Shown here one piece after another: positions 1-6,793 of a stretch of DNA of 20,704 nt. The notes beneath the pieces were generated by a model. It had not been told where the DNA came from and ran no database searches. It was given only the letters and a program-made list of their open reading frames with translations. Numbering within the stretch: the first letter of the stretch is position 1; each line of letters opens with the position of its first letter. The position numbers and the translations under genes were made by a program. This stretch comes from an uncultured Muribaculaceae bacterium (lineage in GTDB: Bacteria > Bacteroidota > Bacteroidia > Bacteroidales > Muribaculaceae), in contig CAJTZQ010000068.1 in assembly GCA_910583795.1 (NCBI GenBank), positions 1-20,704 of the forward strand, read 5' to 3'.

Positions 1-79
1 ATTGACTTGGCTGCCATAAAAATTTTATTGAATCAAATTTAAACAGTTTCTTAGATTTAAACTATATTTTAGACATATT

Positions 80-829
80 TTATCCGGGATAGACCACGTG
101 GATATTGGCGCGACGGTTGTGTGCTTCGTCGCCATAATTGGTTGTTTCCCCGTTTGAGACAACTTTTACATGATCAACCGGCACACCGTGTGCTACAAGA
201 TAATCAGCGATATTGTCCGCCCGCTTTTCACTAAGATTCTTGTTGTAGACTTCATTACCTACCTGACTTGCATAAGCCGTCACAACTACGTCCGCTCCTG
301 TTTCTTCTATCTTGTCTGCCACCTGGTTCAACCTACTGTTGTCGACGACAGCAGATTTATCATTACCGAAATAGTAGACATAATCTTCTACACTTCCAGG
401 AGCAGCAACTGCATTCACTCCATCTGTCCCGACAGCCTGAACGCCCCCTTTGTTTTGAGAGACATAAGCATATTGCTCTCCTTTGATGCCGTTGTGATCC
501 TTTCTCAATCCTAAATAAAGACCGAGACCGACAATGAATAGCCCTACAAGTCCGGCAAGACACCAAGCCCACCAGCTTGATTTACCACCTCCTGCAATTG
601 GGGCTCCCACCGCTTCAGTTTCTACTTGGGCGGCAGCAAATGCAGCAGCCTTCGCAGGATGATCTTCTATAAGGTTTTGGGGATGATCCTCTATAAGATG
701 TTGCGGATGGTCCTCTATCAACTGTTGAGGATGATCCTCTATTAGATGCTCTTCATAATTTAATTTTGAATTCACTTTACACGAATCTCCGTCGTGAAAT
801 GGTGATTGATAATTCTTGTGCGTTTTCAT
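80..829 (-). CDS. Inner-membrane-anchored OmpA-domain protein with N-terminal LIEDHP repeats
   Basis: 249-residue protein in three parts. Residues 29-60 carry four 8-residue repeats with a constant LIEDHP core. Residues about 84-108 form one hydrophobic segment (WWAWCLAGLVGLF...), followed by RK. Residues about 150-249 form an OmpA C-terminal-like domain, recognised by YNKNLSEKRADNI and the closing NRRANIHV. There is no N-terminal signal peptide, so the repeat part is predicted cytoplasmic and the OmpA domain periplasmic, as in MotB-like anchors. In OmpA proteins the motif HTDxxG supplies an Asp that binds diaminopimelate together with an Arg 15 residues later. Here the motif reads YASQVG: Ser188 replaces the Asp, while Arg203 is kept. 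Peptidoglycan binding may therefore be weakened or altered. The fold assignment is firm; the cell-envelope role is inferred. The next gene upstream on the same strand ends 252 nt away, so this gene may have its own promoter. Confidence 0.85.
   Translation of the reverse strand: MKTHKNYQSPFHDGDSCKVNSKLNYEEHLIEDHPQQLIEDHPQHLIEDHPQNLIEDHPAKAAAFAAAQVETEAVGAPIAGGGKSSWWAWCLAGLVGLFIVGLGLYLGLRKDHNGIKGEQYAYVSQNKGGVQAVGTDGVNAVAAPGSVEDYVYYFGNDKSAVVDNSRLNQVADKIEETGADVVVTAYASQVGNEVYNKNLSEKRADNIADYLVAHGVPVDHVKVVSNGETTNYGDEAHNRRANIHVVYPG
650..745 (-). repeat. Four in-frame 24-bp repeats encoding LIEDHPxx
   Basis: Residues 29-60 of the OmpA-like protein read LIEDHPQQ, LIEDHPQH, LIEDHPQN, LIEDHPAK. Within the six-residue core the four copies differ only at synonymous positions: Leu is CTA, TTG, CTT, CTT; Glu is GAG or GAA; Asp is GAT or GAC; Pro is CCT, CCG or CCC. 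This points to old repeats kept at the protein level rather than recent slippage. Confidence 0.9.
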
Positions 830-1020
830 AGGATTTCGGATTTTGTTTGAATTAACAACAATCCGAATTTACCGTTTTATCGTTATTCGAGAGTTAAACC
901 GCCTCATTTTTAACACATTTTCGAATTACATATCATTTTGCACACAATTATTTCAGACTCCTCAACACAATGAAACCTATTTTCATCATTTCGATATTTC
1001 GGATTCCAATCAATTAATGA

Positions 1021-1045
1021 CTTAAGCTTTGCAAGCTCACTTAAG
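1021..1045 (-). terminator. Nested inverted repeat downstream of the GSCFA gene
   Basis: CTTAAGCTT and AAGCTCACTTAAG form an inner AGCTT/AAGCT stem with a TGC loop and an outer CTTA/TAAG stem. It lies 37 nt beyond the GSCFA stop on the minus strand. No clear T-run follows on that strand, so it is a weak terminator candidate. The rest of the 830-1081 spacer is AT-rich, and no other feature could be supported in it. Confidence 0.3.
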
Positions 1046-1081
1046 ATTTGAAGGTTAAGGGGTTATATTTATACATAATTT

Positions 1082-2068
1082 TCATGTAAGAGGAAGGATG
1101 GCGGGATGGAGCGAACGGAAAGCGGCGTGGCGCAACCTGATTTCATCAAGACGCTTGTTTTCACGCGCAATCATATCTTCCGACGGACATCGCGTTGAAT
1201 TAGGCAAAGGACGATGCTGCCATGCTCGCAATAACTTCTCCCCCTCCTTCAATATTGTTTCCCCGGCGGCATCAATATAAATTGCCTTGAAAATTTCCCA
1301 GATGTATTCCACCGCCTCTTCCGAAGGATGCACAAGATCGGAAGCATAGAAGCGATAGTCGCGCAAGTCATCGTTGACAATCTCATATGCCGGGAAATAA
1401 TGGCAATAATCAATTTTATCACACAACTCCTCGACGGCAAGAAGCAGAATCGCTTTGGAATGGGAATTTCCGGCAAATCCGTCTTTCAAATGTCTGACCG
1501 GACTGACAGTGAATACAATCTGCAATTGCGGATAGCGTTCTTTCAGCAATTTCGTCAAGATATCCCATTTTTCAACAATCTCTCCCACCGTCACCCTCTT
1601 CCTCACAAACATGTTCGCCGGTTGTTTGTGACAATTAGCCACCACATAATCTTTCCTGTCAGCCAGATAATAGCACCAGGATGTGCCAAAAGTCACAAAC
1701 ATCGCTTGCGCCTCCCCAAGAAGTTTGTCAAGCATCTCCTTCCTGTGCAGAAAAGCAGCCATACAATCATCCCTGTTTTCCGCCGAGATTTTCGAGTCGA
1801 ACAGCCAGGAATGATAGTTGCCCGATGATTTAAACAAGGATTCATAAAATTCCATACCGGAGTGCGATGAGAAGAGAAGCGACCGCAGCGCCATCTCGAT
1901 AGATACAGGGTTATAGAGTGTGCCAAGAAGATCGGAAGCATTCCAGAGGCACGCACGCATACGCTCCGCCATATTGGAAGCAAAGCATGAACCTGACAAT
2001 ACAACGGGACAGTCAGGCGACAAAACCAACGATGATCGTTGGGGAATATATTCAGTTCGAAATTTCAT
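1082..2068 (-). CDS. GSCFA domain-containing protein
   Basis: 328-residue protein with the name-giving GSCFA motif at residues 26-30. It also has the family blocks LYNPVS (51-56), FGTSWCY (127-133), FTVSPVRHLKDG (186-197) and SDLVHPS (243-249). GSCFA proteins resemble SGNH/GDSL-type esterases. Ser in GSCFA and the Asp244/His247 pair are the expected catalytic positions, so an esterase or acyl-hydrolase activity is plausible, but the substrate is unknown. There is no signal peptide, which suggests a cytoplasmic protein. The full domain is present with a normal start (ATG, MKFRTEYIP). It is transcribed divergently from the purine cluster, and nothing in its sequence links it to purine metabolism. 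Family assignment is firm; biochemical role is not. Confidence 0.88.
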   Translation of the reverse strand: MKFRTEYIPQRSSLVLSPDCPVVLSGSCFASNMAERMRACLWNASDLLGTLYNPVSIEMALRSLLFSSHSGMEFYESLFKSSGNYHSWLFDSKISAENRDDCMAAFLHRKEMLDKLLGEAQAMFVTFGTSWCYYLADRKDYVVANCHKQPANMFVRKRVTVGEIVEKWDILTKLLKERYPQLQIVFTVSPVRHLKDGFAGNSHSKAILLLAVEELCDKIDYCHYFPAYEIVNDDLRDYRFYASDLVHPSEEAVEYIWEIFKAIYIDAAGETILKEGEKLLRAWQHRPLPNSTRCPSEDMIARENKRLDEIRLRHAAFRSLHPAILPLT

Positions 2069-2117
2069 GGTGATAAAGTTAAGTCATTTCATTGAAAAAT
2101 CCAAAACTTTAACACTC

Positions 2118-2127
2118 CACTATAGTG
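2118..2127. promoter_or_regulatory. Perfect 10-bp palindrome in the GSCFA/purE divergent spacer
   Basis: CACTATAGTG is a perfect dyad. It lies about 20 nt upstream of the TAATTTTG element, where the Bacteroidetes -33 element would be expected, so a bound protein could compete with RNA polymerase. A 10-bp palindrome can arise by chance in a spacer of this size, so this is only a candidate operator. Confidence 0.25.
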
Positions 2128-2147
2128 ATTATGTCAGAAATATTTAC

Positions 2148-2155
2148 TAATTTTG
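2148..2155 (+). promoter_or_regulatory. purE: Candidate -7 promoter element for the purine cluster
   Basis: TAATTTTG, followed by C, matches the Bacteroidetes sigma-ABfr -7 consensus TAnnTTTG. It would start transcription near 2160, giving purE a leader of roughly 270 nt. No good TTTG-type -33 element was found at the expected spacing, which lowers confidence. Confidence 0.5.
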
Positions 2156-2205
2156 CACACAGAACCACAAATTTCTTTTCGGGAAAGGAGACATACTGAT
2201 TCCAC

Positions 2206-2376
2206 ATGAATCTGCAACGCTACGACATATCTCTATCCAGACGAAAGCCTGGCAAGATTTCGGGCATCAAAAGTGCGCGTCAGCATTTTTCGGGAACAAA
2301 CGTAAGCTCCTTTGTGGTGACTATGCGCCGACATGTGTCCGGACGCGACAAGCAGGTAAAAAGTATAACAATATAA
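2206..2376 (+). CDS. Possible 56-residue leader peptide ORF
   Basis: ATG at 2206 opens a 56-codon frame ending in TAA at 2374-2376. The product is small and basic (starts MNLQRYDISLSRRKPGK, ends KQVKSITI) and matches no family I recognise. A GGGAAAGGAG tract lies 15 nt before the ATG, rather far for a Shine-Dalgarno site, and Bacteroidales rarely rely on one. The ORF ends just before the terminator-like hairpin ahead of purE and is in the same frame as purE. It could be a leader peptide, or a chance frame in a structured leader. The second is at least as likely. Confidence 0.2.
   Translation: MNLQRYDISLSRRKPGKISGIKSARQHFSGTNVSSFVVTMRRHVSGRDKQVKSITI
2325..2346 (+). other. Bulged GC-rich hairpin in the purE leader
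   Basis: GCG-CCG-AC pairs with GT-C-CGG-A-CGC around the loop ATGT, leaving single C and A bulges. This gives eight pairs, six of them G-C. Its 5' arm contains GCGCC and its 3' arm GGACGC, both of which recur in the next hairpin. Confidence 0.4.
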
Positions 2377-2383
2377 CGCAAGT

Positions 2384-2420
2384 GGACGCCTCAATTTTTT
2401 GTGGCGCCCATTCGTTTTTT
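2384..2420 (+). terminator. Attenuator-like hairpin with T-run just before purE
   Basis: GGACGCC (2384-2390) pairs with GGCGCCC (2403-2409), six pairs and one A-C mismatch, around a T-rich 12-nt loop. ATTCG and then six T (2415-2420) follow. The form is that of an intrinsic terminator placed 17 nt before the preferred purE start. If translation instead begins at GTG 2401, the same stem would bury that start codon. Either way the position suits conditional control, but the stem is short and function is inferred. Confidence 0.35.
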
Positions 2421-2436
2421 AAAACTTGATCAAGAA

Positions 2437-2907
2437 GTGAAAATAGGTGTTGTTATGGGCTCCACCAGCGACTGGGGAGTCATGAAAGCCGCCACTGAGA
2501 CACTTGCTCAGTTTGGCGTTGAGTCTGAAACCAAGGTTTTAAGTGCACACCGCACACCCGCTGAACTTGAGAAATGGGTCAGCGGTTTGCGTGAACGCGG
2601 ATTTGCCACAGTGATTGCCGCTGCCGGCGGTGCCGCTCATCTTGCCGGGGTTGTTGCCGCATTCACGACGCTCCCTGTAATCGCAGTCCCCATCAAGGGG
2701 AAGACGCTCGACGGGCTTGACTCACTCCTCTCAATGGTGCAGATGCCGTCCGGGATTCCGGTTGCCACAGTGGCTATTGACGGTGCTAAAAATGCGGCTC
2801 TCCTTGCAATCGAGATGCTTGCCATCACTGATCCGGCACTTAAAGAGAAAATGGACGAATTCCGCCGCAAACAGGCTGAGAAAGTCTTGGCCTCCACACT
2901 CGATTAA
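2437..2907 (+). CDS. purE: N5-carboxyaminoimidazole ribonucleotide mutase (PurE, class I)
   Basis: PurE moves the carboxyl group of N5-CAIR to carbon, giving CAIR, in the sixth step of IMP synthesis. The chain has the nucleotide-binding GSTSDW near its start, SAHRTP, the GGAAHLAG loop (usually AHLPG; Pro is Ala here), DSLLSMVQMPSGIPVATVAI and GAKNAALLA. These are class I features, so a PurK partner would be expected; none is in the window. Two GTG starts are possible. GTG 2401 gives 168 residues, but lies inside a hairpin and its first 12 residues match nothing typical. GTG 2437 gives 156 residues beginning MKIGVVMGSTSD, as family members usually do, and is preferred. No in-frame ATG exists upstream. 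purL follows after 18 nt, so the two are surely co-transcribed. Confidence 0.93.
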   Translation: MKIGVVMGSTSDWGVMKAATETLAQFGVESETKVLSAHRTPAELEKWVSGLRERGFATVIAAAGGAAHLAGVVAAFTTLPVIAVPIKGKTLDGLDSLLSMVQMPSGIPVATVAIDGAKNAALLAIEMLAITDPALKEKMDEFRRKQAEKVLASTLD

Positions 2908-2925
2908 GCTATAAAAACCTTCATC

Positions 2926-5900
2926 ATGACCCCTTATAGAATTTTCGTGGAGAAACGTGAGCCTTATCGCGTAGAGGCTGAAAGCCTGCGTAATGAGCTC
3001 AACTCCAATCTCGGACTTAATATACAGGATCTCCGTCTTCTTTGTGTTTACGACCTCTTTGGATTCACTCCCGAGCTCGTGGAGAAAAGCAGCTACAAAG
3101 TTTTCGGAGAGCCCGCAACCGATACTGTCTCTAAAGACGTTGAAATCGGAAACCGTCCTTATCTCGCAATTGAATCTCTTCCAGGCCAGTTCGACCAGCG
3201 GGCTGCAGCTGCTGTCGAATGCGTGAAACTTATCAAGCCTGATGCCGACATCGAGATCCGCAGTGCAAAACTCATCATATTCGACCGCTCAGTTGGAGAC
3301 GAAGAGATGAAGAAAATTGCACATTACTGCATCAACGCTGTAGAATCAAGAGAAAAAGATCTTTCCATACTTGCCGCTCCGGAACGTGCCGCTGCAAAAC
3401 CTGTGCCTGTACTTGATGGATTCCGCAACATAACTGCGGAACAGGCTCCCGAATGGTGTAAGGAGAAAGGTCTTGCAATGAACGGCGACGACCTGATGGA
3501 AGTTGTGAAATATTTCACTGCCGAAGGTCGTGATCCCAACGAAACTGAACTCCGGATACTTGACACTTACTGGAGCGACCACTGCCGTCACACTACATTC
3601 ACAACAGAACTCACCGACATCAAGGTTGACGACTCTTTCGCGACTGCCGACCTTGAAGAAAGCCTGCGTCAGTGGCATGAAATCCGTAAGGAACTCGGAA
3701 GAGAAAACAAACCACTTTGCCTCATGGATCTCGCAACTATAGGCGCGCGCTACCTTCGCAAACAAGGTCTGCTCAACGATCTTGAACAGAGCGAAGAGAA
3801 CAATGCATGCAGCATATATGTAGACGTTGATGTTGACGGTAACATAGAGCGCTGGCTTCTCCAGTTCAAAAACGAGACCCACAACCATCCGACAGAAATA
3901 GAGCCATTCGGCGGTGCGTCCACATGTCTTGGAGGTGCAATCCGCGACCCGTTGAGCGGCCGCAGCTATGTCTACCAGGCGATGCGTGTAACCGGTGCCG
4001 GCGACATCTATAAACCGGTATCGGAAACATTGGAAGGGAAGCTTCCCCAGAGAGTGATCACTCTGCGTGCCACAGCCGGTTATTCATCCTATGGCAACCA
4101 GATCGGACTCGCCACCACTCATGTCCGTGAGATTTACCATCCAGATTATGTTGCAAAACGCCTTGAGGTGGGTGCGGTTGTCGGGGCTGTGAAAGCTTCA
4201 GATGTCCGCCGTGAAAGTCCTGTCGAAGGCGACGTGGTTCTTATGTTCGGTGGTCGCACCGGCCGCGACGGTATCGGCGGCGCAACCGGTTCATCAAAAG
4301 AACACACCACATCTTCACTCGAAGAATGCGGCAGCGAAGTGCAGAAAGGTAACGCTCCGGAAGAACGTAAGATCGCCCGCCTGTTCCACCGTCCGGAGGT
4401 GACACGCCTGATCAAAAAATCAAACGACTTCGGTGCCGGAGGTGTCAGTGTGGCTATCGGAGAACTCACCGACGGTCTCGACATTCATCTCGACCGCGTG
4501 CCGACAAAATATTCCGGTCTCAACACAACTGAACTCGCCATAAGCGAAAGCCAGGAACGCATGTCGGTGGTAGTGGAGAAAAAAGACATGGAGGAATTCA
4601 TGAAATATTGCCATGAGGAAAACCTTGAAGTTACCCATGTGGCAGACGTCACCTCTACAGGAAGGATGCGCATGTTCTATGGAGACAAGGTGGTTGCCGA
4701 CCTCAGCCGTGAATTTATTGATTCAGCAGGAGCACGCCACTTTGCCGAGGCAACCATTGGCACAATTGAACCTCGCGACCCGTTTGTGCATGAAGTAAAA
4801 GGGAACGGAATCAAAGAGAAATTCCTCAATCTTCTTGCCGACGACAATGTCACTTCCCAGAAGGGCATGATCGAACAATTCGACTCAACAATCGGCAAAT
4901 CTACAGTTCTCATGCCTTTCGGTGGAAAGACCCAGGGCACAGAGTCACAGGTATCCGTGCAGAAACTCCCTGTGGGGAACCATCACACCGACACCGCCAG
5001 CATGATGGCATTCGGCTTCAACCCGTTCCTTACAAGCTGGAGCCCGTATCACGGAGCAGCATACTCTGTAGTGGAAGCTGTCAGCAAGGCTGTAGCCGCC
5101 GGTGCCGACTATGAGCGCATGCGTTTCTCTTATCAAGAATATTTCGAGCGTATGCACACCCGCGAATCATGGGGTAAACCTCTCGCAGCCCTACTTGGCA
5201 CACTGCGTATGCAGACAGAACTCGGGCTCGCATCAATCGGAGGCAAGGACTCCATGAGCGGTACTTTTGCAAACATCAGCGTTCCTCCCACATTGATCGC
5301 ATTCGGTGTGGCTCCGGTAGACAGCCGCCACGTGATCAGCCCGGAATTCAAGCAGAACAGCAATTATATATATATTGTTCGCCATACTCCTCTCCCCTCT
5401 CTTATGCCCGACACCAATCAGCTTAAGACCAACTATAAGCTTCTGCAACGTCTCATCGAAGAGGGTACAGTAGTTTCAGGCTACGCACTCGGATTCGGCG
5501 GACTCACTGAGGCTCTTGCAAAGATGAGTTTCGGTAACCGCGTTGGTGTAGACGTCAACGTTAAAGAGGAAGACCTATTCAATTACGGCAACGGATCTAT
5601 CGTCATCGAAAGCAAGGAAGTGCTTCATCTCCCCGACTTCGAATTCATTGGTGAGACAACCGGAAGCGAAACACTCAGAATCAACGGTACAGAAATCTCA
5701 ATCGACGAGGCTTTTGAAGCAAACCGCATACGTTTCACTGCTGTTTACCCGGATCGAACACCCTTAAATGGAAAAATTGAGAATGCTGTTTCCGGCGAAA
5801 ATGTTGTGAAATATAAAGGGGAACCGAAAGAACATCCAGTGGTTTATCTCCCTGTTTTCCCGGGAACAAACTGTGACTATGACATGGCAGCCGCTTTCGC

Positions 5901-6642
5901 AGCCGAAGGCGCAGAGACCACCACATCCGTATTCTGCAACCTCACTCCGGAAGACACCGAGAAATCAACCTCAGATATAGCAGCTCATATCGACGCATGC
6001 GACATCCTCGCATTCTCAGGAGGTTTCTCCGAGGGAGACGAACCCGACGGCAGCGGTAAGTTTATCGCAAGCGTCATCATGAACGACAAGGTGAAAGCTG
6101 CGATCGAGCGTCTGCTCAGCCGTGGAGGCCTTATCCTCGGCATCTGCAACGGATTCCAGGCACTTGTGAAATCAGGTCTGCTTCCGTTCGGAAAGATCGG
6201 CGAACTCAATGCTGATTCCCCAACGCTTTTCCACAATGACATCAACCGCCACATCTCACAAATTGTAAACACACGTGTAGGGTCAGTGGCTTCTCCATGG
6301 CTCGCAGGTTTCGACCTTGGGGAAATACATGCTGTTGCAGCCTCTCACGGAGAAGGTAAATTTGTGGCAGGTGCAGAACTTGCGGCAACACTCCGCAAAA
6401 ACGGACAGATCGCATTCCAGTATGCCGACAGCGAAGGAGATGCCACAATGGATTCTCCCGCCAACCCCAACGGAAGTACAGAGGCTATCGAGGGAATAAT
6501 CTCTCCTGACGGGCTCATCCTTGGCAAGATGGCACACTCCGAGCGCTATTCCGACGGACTGATGAAAAACATCGTCGGCAACAAACGTCAGAATATCTTT
6601 GCAAATGCAGTGGCATATTTCAAAGGAACAACTCTGATATAA
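2926..6642 (+). CDS. purL: Phosphoribosylformylglycinamidine synthase, single-chain (PurL)
   Basis: 1238-residue FGAM synthetase, which converts FGAR, glutamine and ATP to FGAM. N-terminal PurS-like region (about 1-150), linker with YWSDHCRHTTF near residue 210, first synthetase domain with NETHNHPTEIEPFGGAST, a second AIRS-like half containing GGKDSMSG, and a C-terminal class I glutamine amidotransferase from about residue 970. The amidotransferase triad is visible: Cys1074 in GICNGFQ, His1204 and Glu1206 in AHSERY. The length and the divergent N-terminus fit the clade II large PurL of Bacteroidetes and Clostridia rather than the roughly 1295-residue proteobacterial form. Since the glutaminase is fused, separate purQ and purS genes are not expected, and none is present. 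The gene is intact. It starts 18 nt after purE and is followed by a repeat-filled 151-nt spacer. Confidence 0.98.
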   Translation: MTPYRIFVEKREPYRVEAESLRNELNSNLGLNIQDLRLLCVYDLFGFTPELVEKSSYKVFGEPATDTVSKDVEIGNRPYLAIESLPGQFDQRAAAAVECVKLIKPDADIEIRSAKLIIFDRSVGDEEMKKIAHYCINAVESREKDLSILAAPERAAAKPVPVLDGFRNITAEQAPEWCKEKGLAMNGDDLMEVVKYFTAEGRDPNETELRILDTYWSDHCRHTTFTTELTDIKVDDSFATADLEESLRQWHEIRKELGRENKPLCLMDLATIGARYLRKQGLLNDLEQSEENNACSIYVDVDVDGNIERWLLQFKNETHNHPTEIEPFGGASTCLGGAIRDPLSGRSYVYQAMRVTGAGDIYKPVSETLEGKLPQRVITLRATAGYSSYGNQIGLATTHVREIYHPDYVAKRLEVGAVVGAVKASDVRRESPVEGDVVLMFGGRTGRDGIGGATGSSKEHTTSSLEECGSEVQKGNAPEERKIARLFHRPEVTRLIKKSNDFGAGGVSVAIGELTDGLDIHLDRVPTKYSGLNTTELAISESQERMSVVVEKKDMEEFMKYCHEENLEVTHVADVTSTGRMRMFYGDKVVADLSREFIDSAGARHFAEATIGTIEPRDPFVHEVKGNGIKEKFLNLLADDNVTSQKGMIEQFDSTIGKSTVLMPFGGKTQGTESQVSVQKLPVGNHHTDTASMMAFGFNPFLTSWSPYHGAAYSVVEAVSKAVAAGADYERMRFSYQEYFERMHTRESWGKPLAALLGTLRMQTELGLASIGGKDSMSGTFANISVPPTLIAFGVAPVDSRHVISPEFKQNSNYIYIVRHTPLPSLMPDTNQLKTNYKLLQRLIEEGTVVSGYALGFGGLTEALAKMSFGNRVGVDVNVKEEDLFNYGNGSIVIESKEVLHLPDFEFIGETTGSETLRINGTEISIDEAFEANRIRFTAVYPDRTPLNGKIENAVSGENVVKYKGEPKEHPVVYLPVFPGTNCDYDMAAAFAAEGAETTTSVFCNLTPEDTEKSTSDIAAHIDACDILAFSGGFSEGDEPDGSGKFIASVIMNDKVKAAIERLLSRGGLILGICNGFQALVKSGLLPFGKIGELNADSPTLFHNDINRHISQIVNTRVGSVASPWLAGFDLGEIHAVAASHGEGKFVAGAELAATLRKNGQIAFQYADSEGDATMDSPANPNGSTEAIEGIISPDGLILGKMAHSERYSDGLMKNIVGNKRQNIFANAVAYFKGTTLI

Positions 6643-6793
6643 TTTTGAATGTAGAATTTTGAATTTTGAATTAAGGTAATCCTGATTAATCCCGATCAAC
6701 CAAAACTCACAATTCAAAATTCAAAATTCAAAATTCAAAATTCGCCTCCCTCTCACAACTCAAAACTGAAAACTAAAAAACTCAAATATAGAA
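6643..6793 (+). repeat. 7-nt repeat array with long inverted arms, purL/purM spacer
   Basis: The left arm has period 7 (GAATTTT, 6647-6674). The right arm is AATTCAA repeated from 6711 to 6743. GAATTTTGAATTTTGAATT (6654-6672) has a perfect 19-nt inverted match in the right arm. The loop contains a near-perfect 10-nt direct repeat (TAATCCTGAT, TAATCCCGAT; 6678-6697). A second array (CTCACAA, CTCAAAA, CTGAAAA, CTAAAAA, ACTCAAA, TATAGAA) then runs in register from 6752 to the base before the purM ATG. This spacer thus joins the AATTCAA family to the CTCAAAA family of the later spacers. Confidence 0.92.

Larger units (their letters stand above)
2156..2436 (+). other. Long purE leader, possible regulatory RNA
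   Basis: This non-coding stretch lies between the candidate promoter and the preferred purE start. It holds a 56-codon open frame, two GC-rich hairpins (2325-2346 and 2384-2409) and T-runs at 2395-2400 and 2415-2420. GGACGC occurs twice (2341-2346 and 2384-2389). The GCGCC at 2325-2329 could pair with GGCGC at 2403-2407 instead of its local partner, so alternative folds are possible. It does not match the conserved cores I know for the ZTP, purine, TPP or cobalamin riboswitches. Confidence 0.4.

Noticed and set aside
2156..2400. Known purine-related riboswitch in the purE leader
   Set aside because: None of the conserved cores I could check by eye (ZTP, purine, TPP, cobalamin) is present.
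2401..2436. GTG 2401 as the purE start
   Set aside because: Not excluded, but less likely: the codon lies in a GC-rich stem, and residues 1-12 do not look like PurE, whereas GTG 2437 gives the typical MKIGVVMGSTSD.
3346..3888. 180-residue open frame opposite purL, and other long antisense frames
   Set aside because: They lie inside clearly conserved genes on the opposite strand and show no family motif; they are frame shadows.
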